From contig DHAE01000029.1 in the NCBI GenBank assembly GCA_002397315.1, positions 216,486 through 280,485 of the forward strand: DNA of 64,000 nucleotides. Direction: 5' to 3'. Below are positions 52,440 to 62,261 of this stretch, one piece after another; within the stretch, counting starts at the first letter, position 1; every line of letters begins with the position of its first letter. The translations under genes were made by a program, and so were the position numbers. The notes under the pieces are model-generated. The model ran no database searches and was not told where the DNA came from. It saw only the letters and a list, made by a program, of their open reading frames with translations. The DNA comes from Comamonadaceae bacterium UBA4962 (lineage in GTDB: Bacteria; Pseudomonadota; Gammaproteobacteria; Burkholderiales; Burkholderiaceae_C).

Positions 52440-53729
52440 ATGGGAATGGACAGGCATGCATGCATTCTGGGCGCGGGGATCGCGGGCCTGGCGACGGCCT
52501 ATGCGCTGCAGCGGCAGGGCTGGCAGGTCACGGTGATCGACCAGGGGCCAGTGGGCGGCGGGGCGAGCGGCGGCAACGGCGCGCAGCTCAGCTACAGCTA
52601 CGTGCAGCCGCTCGCCGACGCTTCGGTCTGGGGGCAGTTGCCCAAGCTCCTCTTCTCGCCGGATTCACCGCTCAAGCTGCGGCCGCAGTGGAGCCTCCAC
52701 CAATGGCGCTGGGGCGCCGCTTTCCTCGCGGCCTGCAACGACACGACCTCGCGCAGTACCACGGGCGCCCTGCTGGCGCTCGCCGCCCGCAGCCGCGTGG
52801 CGTTCGAGGGCCTGCTGGAACGCGAGGGGATCGCCTGCGACTTCACGCGCACGGGCAAGCTGGTGGTGTACCGCTCGCCCGAAGCCCTGGCCGCCGCCGA
52901 GCGGCAGATGGCGCTGCAGCGCACCTGGGGCTGCGAGCAGGAATCCGTCTCCGCCGCGCGCTGCGTGGAGCTGGAGCCCTCGCTCGCCCACGGCACCGAC
53001 CGCATCGCGGGCGCCATCTACACGCCCAGCGAATGCGCGGCGGATTGTCGCAAGGTCTGCGAAGGGCTGCAGGCGCTGCTGGCAGCGCGGGGTGTGCGCT
53101 TCGTGCTGGACGCGCAGTTGCGCGGCTTCGATCGCAGGGCCGACGGCCGCATCGCCGCGGTGCAGTTGCGCCACGCGGGCAGCACGGAGGACGTGCGCAT
53201 GGAAGCCGATCATTTCGTGCTGGCCCTGGGCAGTGCCAGCGCCGCCTGGGCGGCGCGGCTGGGCATGCGGCTGCCCGTGTACCCGCTCAAGGGCTACAGC
53301 CTCACGCTCGATGCGCGCGCCGATGCGGCCTGGGCCCCGCACGTGAACGTGACCGACGCGGCACGCAAGGTGGTGTTCGCCCGCCTGGGCGACCGGCTGC
53401 GCGTGGCCGGCATGGCGGAACTCGTGGGCGACGACCGCAGCATTCCGCAGGACCGCATCGACCGCCTGCGCCAGGCCGTGGCCGAGGTGTTCGGCCACGA
53501 CCCGGGCGCCGATGCACCGCTGCGGCCCTGGACGGGCATGCGGCCCGCGACGCCCACCGGTCTGCCCGTGGTGGGTCGGCAGCCGGGCGGCCCCGCCAAC
53601 GCCTGGCTGCACACGGGCCACGGCGCCCTGGGGTTCACGCTCTCCTTCGGCACCGCGGAGCAACTGGCGGAGGCGATGGCGCAGGAGCCGCGGGCCGCCG
53701 CCGTACCGGGCGCCGTTCACGCCGCCTGA
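52440..53729 (+). CDS. FAD-dependent D-amino-acid dehydrogenase (DadA-like)
   Basis: 429 residues of the DAO/DadA family: FAD-binding ILGAGIAGLATAYALQRQG at the N-terminus, GGASGGNGAQLSYSYVQPLAD, and the C-terminal GLPVVGRQPG with HTGHGALGFTLSFGTAEQLAE. It deaminates D-amino acids (or similar imino acids) at the membrane. Several in-frame starts exist (52419, 52428, 52440, 52446); 52440 leaves about 40 bases of leader with a GGA before it. Its 3' end overlaps the convergent LysR gene by 13 bp. Confidence 0.88.
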   Translation: MGMDRHACILGAGIAGLATAYALQRQGWQVTVIDQGPVGGGASGGNGAQLSYSYVQPLADASVWGQLPKLLFSPDSPLKLRPQWSLHQWRWGAAFLAACNDTTSRSTTGALLALAARSRVAFEGLLEREGIACDFTRTGKLVVYRSPEALAAAERQMALQRTWGCEQESVSAARCVELEPSLAHGTDRIAGAIYTPSECAADCRKVCEGLQALLAARGVRFVLDAQLRGFDRRADGRIAAVQLRHAGSTEDVRMEADHFVLALGSASAAWAARLGMRLPVYPLKGYSLTLDARADAAWAPHVNVTDAARKVVFARLGDRLRVAGMAELVGDDRSIPQDRIDRLRQAVAEVFGHDPGADAPLRPWTGMRPATPTGLPVVGRQPGGPANAWLHTGHGALGFTLSFGTAEQLAEAMAQEPRAAAVPGAVHAA

Positions 53730-54640
53730 GACGGCCCTCTTTGCAGGGTCTGCAGCACGGCTTCGCGCATGCAGCGCACCATCGCATCGGCGAGCAGCGA
53801 TGCCGGGCGGTGCGGCATGCGCAGCGCCCTCACCGGCACCGCGATGCGCGGCAACAGCTCCAGCACGTCCACCTGCCGCGGGTCCGCGGAGGCCGCCGTG
53901 CAGGCATCGACCAGCGCCACGCCCAGGCCGTGGTGCGCCAGTGCCAGCGCGGCATGGTAGGTCTGCACCGTGATCGCCGACTGCAGCCCGACCTCGGCCT
54001 CGCGGCAGGCATGGTTCACCATGGTGCCGAGCGGATCGTTCAACCCCAGCCGCACCACCGGCACACTCGCCAGATCGGCCAGGTGCACCGTGCCCGCGTC
54101 CACCACCGCGGCACCCAGCAGGCCGCGCGGCGCCACGCAGACGACGGCGCCTTCGGCGAGCGTCTCCTGCTCCAGCGACGGGTGCGACAGCGCCGAGAAC
54201 ACGAAGCCCACGTCGGCCTCCTGCAGCACCAGGGCCGAGACGATCTGCGGGGAATGCAGCGCGTCGATGGTGACGTGCACGCCGGGATGCAGCGCATGGA
54301 AGGCCCGCAGCGCCCGCGGCATCACCTCGTGGCTCAGGGCGAGCACGCTCAGCACGTGCAGTTCGCCCTCGCGCTGCTGCCCGCGCAGGCTGCCGGCCAG
54401 CCGCTGCACCTCGTCGAGCTGCGTGAACAGCCGCTCGATGTGCGGATAGAGCGTCTGCGCCTCGCGCGTCGGCACGAGGCGCCCCTTGTGCCGGTGGAAC
54501 AGCGCGAAGCCCAGTTGCAGTTCCGCATGCGCGAGGATGCGGCTGACCGCGGGCTGCGTGACATTGATGAGCCGCGCGGCCGCGCTCACGCTGCCCGTGA
54601 GCATCACGGCGTTGAAGACTTCGATGTGGCGCAGGCGCAT
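53717..54640 (-). CDS. LysR-family transcriptional regulator
   Basis: 307 residues. Winged helix-turn-helix (MRLRHIEVFNAVMLTGSVSAAARLINVTQPAVSR) of the type found in regulators of amino-acid use, then an effector domain. It is convergent with the D-amino-acid dehydrogenase gene. It probably controls that gene and the amino-acid binding protein through the paired T-N11-A operators at 52225-52345. The start at 54640 gives the canonical LysR N-terminus; the longer frame to 55564 is not coding. Confidence 0.9.
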   Translation of the reverse strand: MRLRHIEVFNAVMLTGSVSAAARLINVTQPAVSRILAHAELQLGFALFHRHKGRLVPTREAQTLYPHIERLFTQLDEVQRLAGSLRGQQREGELHVLSVLALSHEVMPRALRAFHALHPGVHVTIDALHSPQIVSALVLQEADVGFVFSALSHPSLEQETLAEGAVVCVAPRGLLGAAVVDAGTVHLADLASVPVVRLGLNDPLGTMVNHACREAEVGLQSAITVQTYHAALALAHHGLGVALVDACTAASADPRQVDVLELLPRIAVPVRALRMPHRPASLLADAMVRCMREAVLQTLQRGPSQAA

Positions 54641-54874
54641 GGGATGGCGAGACGGTGCACGGGGAAAGAAGGAGATGGATATTGCATCAAAGCGTTTCCT
54701 TTTTGCGCAGTGCCGGAAGATTGCACCCGCGGGACTTCGCGCGGCCGCAACACCGGCCGGTATGCACATCTTTACCCCCACCCCAGGAACTCCACCGCAT
54801 ACTCGGCCCTCAGCATTTAGGTGGCACCTCCGGCCGCCAGCGGCGGGATCCCGCCTGCATTCCCTCTTTTCCCC

Positions 54875-55675
54875 ATGATGGCCATTGAACGACGACACCG
54901 ATACGCAGCAGCCCTGACCGGGCCGATCCTCTCCATCGCGCTGTCCCTGGCGCTCGCCGGGATGGGCGAGGCCCACGCCAGCCCGAACAAGACGACGACG
55001 AAGACGGCGACCAAAGCCACCGGCAAGACGGCCAGCAAAACGGCCGGCAGGAATTCCGGCAAATCCGCCAGCAAGCCGGCATCCTCCGCGAGGGCCCGCG
55101 CCCGGCCGGCCGCCCGGGCCCGCACCCCGGTCGCGGCCCCGGCCCACACGCCCGAGGCACCCGCGCACGCCGGCGCCCTGCTCTCTTCCCGGGTGGGCGT
55201 GGTGGACGCTACCAGCCCCGGCTCCGCCCGCGTCGCGCTGGCGTCCGGCGACGCGGCGCCTGGGGGCGAACTGCACTACCTGCCGCTCTATCCCGCGGCC
55301 AAGGCGCCGGAGTGCTGCGTGCGCCCGCAGGCCGCGGTGCCCGCGCGGGACGTGTCCATCCTCCGCTTCGACGGCGACGATTCGCAGCTGGCCGCCGAGC
55401 ATGCCGCGCAGTTCACGCAGGCGCCGGACGAGCCGTTCACGGGCCTGGCGGTGCAGGGCAAGGCCATGGTGACCCGCGCCTCCGACCAGCGGCTCTTCCT
55501 GCAGTGGCCGGACCGCAAGGTGTCGGTGCGCGTGGACCACTGCGTATCGGCCGAGGGCGTGCACGTACGCATCGCGGACTCGGCGGGGCCGGGCCGCTGG
55601 CAGCCGGCGGCCTACTACTACCTGCCCCTCTCCCGACCGGCCGAGCCGGACTGCCCGCTGGGCGACGTGTACTGA
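54875..55675 (+). CDS. Exported protein with basic Lys/Ala/Thr-rich linker, unknown function
   Basis: About 266 residues that I do not recognise. A signal peptide (PILSIALSLALAGMGEAHA) is followed by about 60 residues made mainly of K, T, A, S, R and P, resembling histone-H1-like tails. The C-terminal 150 residues look folded, with four cysteines (ECC, DHC, PDC) that could form disulphides and an FLQWPDRKVSVRVDH strand pair. The basic region may bind nucleic acid, cell-wall polymer or LPS. No ribosome site is evident, and a start at 54821 is possible. Confidence 0.65.
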   Translation: MMAIERRHRYAAALTGPILSIALSLALAGMGEAHASPNKTTTKTATKATGKTASKTAGRNSGKSASKPASSARARARPAARARTPVAAPAHTPEAPAHAGALLSSRVGVVDATSPGSARVALASGDAAPGGELHYLPLYPAAKAPECCVRPQAAVPARDVSILRFDGDDSQLAAEHAAQFTQAPDEPFTGLAVQGKAMVTRASDQRLFLQWPDRKVSVRVDHCVSAEGVHVRIADSAGPGRWQPAAYYYLPLSRPAEPDCPLGDVY

Positions 55676-55740
55676 GGCAGCGCGGGCCCTGCAACGCCGG
55701 AAAGAGCACCGCCAGGCAGGCGCTCAACCAGTGCCTGGTA

Positions 55741-56616
55741 CTACGCGGTCCGGTTGAACGCGCCCCACTCCACGCACTGCCGGTTCAGCCACATCGTCTC
55801 TTCGAGCGGCGTGGCACGGCGCAGCGAGGCGCAGGCGGCCCGGGCCAGCGCGCGCCCCTGCCGGGCATCGGCCACCCTCCTGCGCGGCGCGAGGCGTGCA
55901 AGCAGCGCTTCGCGCGCCGCGGCGGGAAGCGCCGGGCCCTCGGCAAGATAGGCCTCGGCAGATCGATAGCGGTCGCGGCGCTGCAAACCCACCATGTAGG
56001 CCGAGCCGGTCGGGAACCGGACCAGTTGCAGGTCCGGCACCACCATCACCACCGGAGCGATCGGTGCCAGCGCCGGCCACACGTCGTTGACGTAGTACTC
56101 CCCTTCCCAGTAGGCACGCGCGATGCGGAGGAAATGCGCCACGTCGGACACGTTCAGCAGGCCGGATTCGGCCATGGGCAGGATTTCGATGGCGGGCTTG
56201 CGCACGTCCACCGTGTCGTTGGAAACGTCGACGTACAGGCTGCCGAACTGGAACGCGTTCTGGAAGTAGCGCTCGCGCAGCGCGCCCCACACGCTGCCGA
56301 CGTAGCCACCCTCCTGCATGAAGGCACGGATGGCATCCAGGCCGGGCCGCGACGCCTCCGATGCCACCGCCGCGCGCAGTTTGCGCTCGAACGCCTGGGA
56401 AATCTCCAGGCAGCAGCCGTAGGGGTAGGGCTTGCGGTACGGGGGTGTGGTGCCCCGCAGTTCGTCATCGACCTCGCGGCGCAGCGCGTGCAGATAGCTC
56501 TCCAGCTCGGAAATACGGCCTTGCAGGTGGCGGGCCGTGAGCCGTTGCTGTTCCCCACAGGCGGGGCGGATTTCCTGGGGCAGAAACGGATGGGACGAAG
56601 GCACGGAAAAAGACAC
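55741..56616 (-). CDS. Hypothetical protein, unknown function
   Basis: 291 residues with no family recognised. It has no signal peptide or membrane helix. The N-terminal third is predicted helical (GRISELESYLHALRREVDDEL), followed by FQNAFQFGSLYVDVSNDTVDV and VMVVPDLQLVRFPTGSAYM, which read as folded alpha/beta sequence. It is a free-standing gene between an exported protein (convergent) and polA (same strand, 158 bp upstream). The spacer upstream (56617-56774) is AT-rich around 56665-56700 and probably holds its promoter. Codon use looks like that of its neighbours. Confidence 0.7.
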   Translation of the reverse strand: MSFSVPSSHPFLPQEIRPACGEQQRLTARHLQGRISELESYLHALRREVDDELRGTTPPYRKPYPYGCCLEISQAFERKLRAAVASEASRPGLDAIRAFMQEGGYVGSVWGALRERYFQNAFQFGSLYVDVSNDTVDVRKPAIEILPMAESGLLNVSDVAHFLRIARAYWEGEYYVNDVWPALAPIAPVVMVVPDLQLVRFPTGSAYMVGLQRRDRYRSAEAYLAEGPALPAAAREALLARLAPRRRVADARQGRALARAACASLRRATPLEETMWLNRQCVEWGAFNRTA

Positions 56617-56774
56617 GGTCGGCTCGGAACGCAGCAGGGCCCACCGGGGCGCTACAAAGCCTTACATTTTAACCGGGCGTAAATTTTCAATGCCGTGCCT
56701 TCGGGGAGCCGGCAGCGGGCGCAGCCGGCCCGGGGGCCGCTCCGCCCCGCCGCGCCGGCGCGCGCCGAGGCGAC

Positions 56775-59558
56775 TCAGTGCGCCTTCTCCCAGTTCGGCC
56801 CCATCCCCACTTCCGCCAGCAACGGCACCTTGAGCTCCGCCACGCCGGCCATGAGGCGCGGCACCTCGGTGCGCAGCCAGCCGGATTCCTCTTCGGGCAG
56901 TTCGAACACCAGTTCGTCGTGCACCTGCATGATCATCAGCACGCCGGGCTTCTCCGCATCCAGCACGTCCTGCACCGCCACCATGGCCTTCTTGATCAGG
57001 TCGGCCGCGGTGCCCTGCATGGGCGCGTTGATGGCCGCGCGCTCGGCGGCGCCGCGCCGCGGGCCGTTGGGCGAGTTGATCTCGGGCAGGTAGAGCCGGC
57101 GGCCGAACACGGTCTCGACGTAGCCGCGCGTCTTGGCGGCGGCCTTGGTCTCGTCCATGTACTGCTTCACGCCGGGGTAGCGCTGGAAGTAGCGGTCGAT
57201 GTAGGCGGCCGCGGCCTTGTTGTCGATGCCCAGGTTGCGCGCCAGGCCGAAGCTGCTCATGCCGTAGATCAGCCCGAAGTTGATCACCTTGGCATAGCGG
57301 CGCTGCTCGCTGCTCACCTGGTCCACCGACACGCCGAACACCTCGGCCGCGGTGGCGCGGTGCACGTCCAGCCCTTCGGTGAAGGCGCGCAGCAGCGCGT
57401 CGTCGCCGCTCAGGTGGGCCATGATGCGCAGCTCGATCTGGCTGTAGTCGGCGCTCGCGATCACGCGGCCCGGCGGGGCGATAAAGGCCTCGCGCACGCG
57501 CCGGCCCTCGGCGGTGCGGATGGGGATGTTCTGCAGGTTGGGCTCGTTGCTCGACAGCCGCCCCGTCACCGCCACGGCCTGCGCGTAGTGCGTGTGCACG
57601 CGGCCCGTGCGCGGGTCGGCCAACTGGCCGAGCTTGTCGGTGTAGGTGCCCTTGAGCTTGGAGAGGCTGCGGTGCTCCAGGATCTTGGCGGGCAGCGGGT
57701 AATCCTCCGCGAGCTTTTCCAGCACCTCCTCGTCGGTGCTGCGCGCGCCGGTGGCGGTCTTCTTCACGACCGGCAGGCCGAGCTTGTCGAAGAAGATCTC
57801 GCCGAGCTGCTTGGGGCTGCCGAGGTTGAACGGCTGCCCGGCGATGTCGTAGGCCTCCTGCTCCAGCTTGAGGATGCGCTGGCCCAGGTCGTGGCTCTGC
57901 TGCTGCAGCGTGGCCGTGTCGATCAGCACGCCGTTGCGCTCGATGCGGAACAGCACCTCGCTGCTGGCCATCTCCAGCGCGTAGATGGCGGAGAGCTTCT
58001 CGTCGGCCTCGATCAGCGGCCAGAGCACGCGGTGCACATCGAGCGTCTGGTCCGAGTCCTCGCAGGAATAGGCCGCGGCCTGGTCCACCGGCACCTGCGC
58101 GAACGGAATCTGCTTCGCGCCCTTGCCACAGAGGTCTTCGTAGCTGATGCCGGAGCGGCCCGTGTGGCGCTCGGCCAGGCTCGCGAGGTTGTGCGGGCGG
58201 TGCACTTCCAGCACGTAGCTCTGCAGCATGGTGTCGTGCGCATAACCGCGCACGTCGATGCCGTGGTTGGCGAACACGTGGCGGTCGTACTTGACGTGCT
58301 GGCCGAGCTTCGGGCGCGCGGCATCCTCCAGCCAGGGCTTGAGGCGCGCCAGGACGGCGTCCAGCGGCAGCTGCTCGGGCGCATCGGGGCCGGAATGCGC
58401 GAGAGGAATGTAGGCGGCGGCACCGGGTTCCACGCTGAAGCTCAGGCCCACGATCTGGGCGCGCAGTTCGTCGAGCGAGTTGGTCTCGGTATCGAGCGCG
58501 ACCAGGTCGGCCGCCTGGATGCGGGCGAACCAGCGGTCGAATTCCTCCCACGCGAGGATCGTGTCGTAGGCCACCTCGCGCCCCTGCGCGGCTTCGGCCA
58601 CGAAGGTCGGGCCGCTGTCGGCGAACAGGTCGCCGCTCGCGCCGGGCAGCGTGGCCGTGGCGTTGGCGGGCGTGGTGTCTTCCAGCGCACGGGCCAGGCC
58701 CTTGAAGCCGAACTTCTCGTAGAACTCGCGGAGCTGCGCCGTCTCCAGCGCGCCGGCCGTGATGCCATGGAGCGCCGGCAGGCCGTCCACGTGCCCGGCC
58801 AGATCGCAATCGGTGCGGATGGTGACCAGCTCGCGCCCCTTGGGCAGCCAGTCGAGCGCGTTGCGCAGGTTCTCGCCCGCCACGCCCTTGATCTCGCCCG
58901 CGCGCGCCAGCAGGCCGTCGAGCGAGCCGTATTCGTTCAGCCATTTGGCGGCGGTCTTGGGGCCGACCTTGGGCACGCCCGGCACGTTGTCCACGGCGTC
59001 GCCCACCAGGGTCTGGTAGTCGACCATGAGCGAGGGCGGCACGCCGAACTCGGCGGTGACGCCGGCCACGTCGCGGCGCTTGCCGCTCATGGTGTCGATG
59101 ATGGTGATGTGCTCGTCGACCAGCTGCGAGAGGTCCTTGTCGCCGCTGGAGACGATGACGTCGATGCCCTGGCGCGCGGCGCAGGCGGCCAGGGTGCCGA
59201 TGACGTCGTCCGCCTCGACGCCCGGCACGCAGACCACCGGCCAGCCGAGCAGGCGCACCACTTCGTGGATGGGCTCGATCTGCGCGCGCAGGTCGTCGGG
59301 CATGGGGGCGCGGTGCGCCTTGTATTCGGGGTAGAGCGTATCGCGGAAGGTCGGCCCGCTCGCGTCGAACACGCACGCGGCGTAGTCGGCGGGGTAGTCC
59401 CTGCGCAGCGCCTGCAGCATGTTGATCATGCCGCGGATGGCCCCGGTGGCGGGACTGGCCGGGTCGCCGGGCACGGCCCGCAGGTCGGGCATCGCATGGA
59501 AGGCGCGGTAGAGGTAGCTGGAGCCGTCCACCAGCACCAGGGTCTTGGGTTTGCTCAT
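56775..59558 (-). CDS. polA: DNA polymerase I
   Basis: 927 residues with all three activities. The 5' nuclease domain opens VLVDGSSYLYRAFHA; the 3'-5' exonuclease has LDTETNSLD, GQHVKYDRHVF and YSCEDSD, so proofreading residues look intact; the polymerase has DYSQIELRIMAH, RRYAKVINFGLIYGMSSFG and QVHDELVFE. It removes RNA primers and fills gaps in replication and repair. The ATG at 59558 is preferred to a GTG two codons upstream. It diverges from the DUF2782 gene with 58 bp between starts. Confidence 0.97.
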   Translation of the reverse strand: MSKPKTLVLVDGSSYLYRAFHAMPDLRAVPGDPASPATGAIRGMINMLQALRRDYPADYAACVFDASGPTFRDTLYPEYKAHRAPMPDDLRAQIEPIHEVVRLLGWPVVCVPGVEADDVIGTLAACAARQGIDVIVSSGDKDLSQLVDEHITIIDTMSGKRRDVAGVTAEFGVPPSLMVDYQTLVGDAVDNVPGVPKVGPKTAAKWLNEYGSLDGLLARAGEIKGVAGENLRNALDWLPKGRELVTIRTDCDLAGHVDGLPALHGITAGALETAQLREFYEKFGFKGLARALEDTTPANATATLPGASGDLFADSGPTFVAEAAQGREVAYDTILAWEEFDRWFARIQAADLVALDTETNSLDELRAQIVGLSFSVEPGAAAYIPLAHSGPDAPEQLPLDAVLARLKPWLEDAARPKLGQHVKYDRHVFANHGIDVRGYAHDTMLQSYVLEVHRPHNLASLAERHTGRSGISYEDLCGKGAKQIPFAQVPVDQAAAYSCEDSDQTLDVHRVLWPLIEADEKLSAIYALEMASSEVLFRIERNGVLIDTATLQQQSHDLGQRILKLEQEAYDIAGQPFNLGSPKQLGEIFFDKLGLPVVKKTATGARSTDEEVLEKLAEDYPLPAKILEHRSLSKLKGTYTDKLGQLADPRTGRVHTHYAQAVAVTGRLSSNEPNLQNIPIRTAEGRRVREAFIAPPGRVIASADYSQIELRIMAHLSGDDALLRAFTEGLDVHRATAAEVFGVSVDQVSSEQRRYAKVINFGLIYGMSSFGLARNLGIDNKAAAAYIDRYFQRYPGVKQYMDETKAAAKTRGYVETVFGRRLYLPEINSPNGPRRGAAERAAINAPMQGTAADLIKKAMVAVQDVLDAEKPGVLMIMQVHDELVFELPEEESGWLRTEVPRLMAGVAELKVPLLAEVGMGPNWEKAH

Positions 59559-59616
59559 GGTCACGGATTGTGCCCGCCGGCAGGCGCCGCCGCCCGCCGG
59601 GGCCTACAATCCGCCC

Positions 59617-59988
59617 ATGCGCGCCGCCCCACTTCTCTCCCTCCTGGCCCTGGTCTCCGCCCCGGCCTTCGCCCAGACCGCCGCTCCGGCAACCGCCCCG
59701 CAGGCCGCCCCCGCCCAGGCCGCGGAAGGGGAAGCCGGCGCGACGGGCACGGAGCCGGGCCGCCTGAACCAGCGCGTGGAACGCATCCGCATCGAGGATG
59801 GCGGCAGCCGCGTGGACGAGGTGCGCGTGGGCGGGCAGACGCAGAGCATCACGGTGCAGCCCAAGGCCGGCAGCACGATGCCCGAATACGAGGTGCAGCC
59901 GTCCGACGGCGCGCGCGCCCAGCCCGGCGGCCGCAACGGCTCGGAAACCATCACCGGCCCGCGCGTCTGGAACGTGATGAAGTTCTGA
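59617..59988 (+). CDS. DUF2782 family small exported protein
   Basis: 123 residues: signal peptide (LLSLLALVSAPAFAQ), an Ala/Pro-rich linker, and the DUF2782 segment RVERIRIEDGGSRVDEVRVGGQ ending GPRVWNVMKF. Function unknown; in this lineage it is usually found between polA and thrB, as here. A TACAAT at 59605-59610 lies 6 bases before the ATG. If that is the -10, the message would be leaderless. Confidence 0.82.
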   Translation: MRAAPLLSLLALVSAPAFAQTAAPATAPQAAPAQAAEGEAGATGTEPGRLNQRVERIRIEDGGSRVDEVRVGGQTQSITVQPKAGSTMPEYEVQPSDGARAQPGGRNGSETITGPRVWNVMKF

Positions 59989-60145
59989 GGGCGCGCCCTC
60001 CGCTCCTGCGCTGCGCCGCCCCGGCACGTTCCGCTCGCTGTCTCTGCGGCCCCGGTCCGTTGACGCCTCCGGCCTGCCGACCTGCCTGCTGCGCTTTGCC
60101 TTTTACTACCCTCCCTGTCCTCTTTCCCGCTCCCGTCGCCCGGCA

Positions 60146-61120
60146 ATGGCTGTTTTCACCGAAGTCTCCAAGAAAGAGGCGCGCGATCTGCTGCGCCGTG
60201 TGCAACTGGGCAACCTGGTGTCGCTGCGCGGCATCGAAGGCGGGATCGAGAACACCAACTATTTCCTCACCAGCGACCAGGGCGAGTACGTGCTCACGCT
60301 GTTCGAGCGCCTCACGGCCGAGCAGCTTCCGTTCTACCTGCACCTGATGCAGCACCTCGCGCGGGCCGGCATCCCGGTGCCCGATCCGCGCGGCGACCGG
60401 CGCGGCCAGATCCTCCACACGGTGGCGGGCAAGCCCGCGGCCGTGGTGAACAAGCTGCCCGGCAGGAGCCAGCTTGCGCCCGAACCGGTGCATTGCGCCG
60501 CGCTGGGCGACATGCTGGCCCGGATGCACCTGGCCGGCCGCGACTACGAGCGCCGCCAGCCCAACCTGCGCGGCCTCGCCTGGTGGAACGAGACGGTGCC
60601 CGTGGTGCTGCCGCACCTGGATGCCGCGCAGGCCACCCTGCTGCGCTCGGAGCTGGCCTACCAGAACCACGTCGCGGCCTCGGCGGCATACGCGGGATTG
60701 CCGCGCGGGCCGGTGCATGCGGACCTGTTCCGCGACAACGCGATGTTCGATGGCGAGACGCTCACCGGCTTCTTCGACTTCTACTTCGCGGGGACCGACA
60801 CCTGGCTGTTCGATCTGGCCGTGTGCCTGAACGACTGGAGCATCGACCTGCCGAGCGGCACGCACGAGCCCGCGCGCGCCGCGGCCCTGCTGGACGCCTA
60901 CCAGGCCGTGCGCCCGCTCACGGCCGAGGAACGCGCCCTGCTGCCCGCGATGCTGCGCGCCGGTGCCCTGCGGTTCTGGATCTCGCGCCTGTGGGACTTC
61001 CATCTGCCGCGCGAGGCCAGCCTGCTGACCCCGCACGACCCCACGCATTTCGAGCGCGTGCTGCGCGGGCGCATCGCGCGGCCGCTGCAGGCGCGCGCCG
61101 GCGGCGGCATCGACGGCTGA
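60146..61120 (+). CDS. thrB: Homoserine kinase (ThrB, aminoglycoside-phosphotransferase fold)
   Basis: Phosphorylates homoserine in threonine synthesis. 324 residues of the APH-like homoserine kinase type found in proteobacteria, not the GHMP type of E. coli. The N-terminal GIEGGIENTNYFLTS is diagnostic; the catalytic loop is VHADLFRDNAMF and the metal-binding Asp is in GFFDFYFAG. The 157-bp spacer upstream (59989-60145) is plain. No other thr gene is next to it. Confidence 0.93.
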   Translation: MAVFTEVSKKEARDLLRRVQLGNLVSLRGIEGGIENTNYFLTSDQGEYVLTLFERLTAEQLPFYLHLMQHLARAGIPVPDPRGDRRGQILHTVAGKPAAVVNKLPGRSQLAPEPVHCAALGDMLARMHLAGRDYERRQPNLRGLAWWNETVPVVLPHLDAAQATLLRSELAYQNHVAASAAYAGLPRGPVHADLFRDNAMFDGETLTGFFDFYFAGTDTWLFDLAVCLNDWSIDLPSGTHEPARAAALLDAYQAVRPLTAEERALLPAMLRAGALRFWISRLWDFHLPREASLLTPHDPTHFERVLRGRIARPLQARAGGGIDG

Positions 61121-61394
61121 GCCCGCACCGCCCCTTTTCCGCCGTCGCGCGCACCGACTGTGGCCTCGCCGCCACCATGACCCCCGCAAGCCCCCCGGAA
61201 ATCCGCGCGATCCACCGCCCGCGGACGGCTTCGGCGCGACAATGCCCCAAGGCACGCAGGCGGTGGAATGCCGCTTGCCCCGTGCCTGCCGAGACCTGCT
61301 CCGCCGGCCCCCTTTCCACGCATCCACTGCTTTCCCGAAGCGCCCGGCTCCCGCCCCTGAGAAGGTGTGAGAGAACCACGCACACTGCACCGCC

Positions 61395-62222
61395 ATGAAA
61401 CTGCACATCGTCCCCGCCCGCGCCGGCCTGGAATGGGTCCGCCTCGGCATCCGCGTGTTCTGGCGCCAGCCCATGGCGCTCGCGGCCCTGTTCTTCATGA
61501 CGATGATGGCCATGTCGATCGCCACCCTGCTGCCGCTCGTGGGCCCGGCCGTGGCGCTGGCGCTGCTGCCCTCGGCCACGCTGGCCATGATGGTGGCGGC
61601 CGGCGACGCGACGCAGGGGCGCTTTCCCACCCCAGCCCTGCTGCTGGTGGCGTTCCGCACGGGCCGGCAGCGCCTGCGCTCCATGCTGCTGCTGGGCGCG
61701 CTCTACGCGTTGGGCTTTTTGGCCGTGATGGGCATCTCGGCGCTGCTGGACGGCGGGCAGTTCGCGCGCGTGTACCTGGGCGGCGCGGAGCTCACGCGCG
61801 AAGTGGCGGAGCTGCCGCAGTTCCAGGCGGCGATGTGGCTCGCGCTGGCGCTCTACCTGCCGCTGTCGCTGCTGTTCTGGCATGCGCCGGGGCTCGTGCA
61901 CTGGCACGGCATCCCGCCCGTGAAGGCGCTGTTCTTCAGCATCGTGGCCTGCCTGCGCAACATCGGCGCGTTCACGGTGTACGGCCTGGCGTGGACGGGC
62001 GTCTTCCTGGGTGCGGGGATCGCCGCCAGCGTGGCCGTGACGCTGCTGGCGCTGCTGGGCCTGGGCTCGGCGCTCGCGGCCGGCATCATGGTGGGCACGG
62101 CCATGCTGCTGGCCGCGATGTTCTTCACTTCGGTCGTGTTCTCGTTCCGCGACTGCTTCGAGCCACCGGAACGGCGCCCCGCCCTGGGCGAAGACGAAGG
62201 CGAAGGCCCGGCCGCGGCCTGA
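61395..62222 (+). CDS. BPSS1780-family membrane protein
   Basis: 275 residues with six or so transmembrane helices (FFMTMMAMSIATLLPLVGPA, LLLGALYALGFLAVMGISAL, LALALYLPLSLLFWHAPGLV and a C-terminal pair). The opening VPARAGLEWVRLGIRVFWRQP is typical of the BPSS1780 family. Function unknown. The 274-bp spacer before it (61121-61394) shows no convincing gene. Confidence 0.82.
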   Translation: MKLHIVPARAGLEWVRLGIRVFWRQPMALAALFFMTMMAMSIATLLPLVGPAVALALLPSATLAMMVAAGDATQGRFPTPALLLVAFRTGRQRLRSMLLLGALYALGFLAVMGISALLDGGQFARVYLGGAELTREVAELPQFQAAMWLALALYLPLSLLFWHAPGLVHWHGIPPVKALFFSIVACLRNIGAFTVYGLAWTGVFLGAGIAASVAVTLLALLGLGSALAAGIMVGTAMLLAAMFFTSVVFSFRDCFEPPERRPALGEDEGEGPAAA

Positions 62223-62261
62223 CGCGCGGCGCGCGTGCCACGGCGGGCACGCGGGCCAGGC

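Noticed and set aside
56778..60347. A 1189-codon plus-strand frame across polA
   Set aside because: It is antisense to polA, which has all polymerase motifs, and it runs through DUF2782 and into thrB in a wrong frame.
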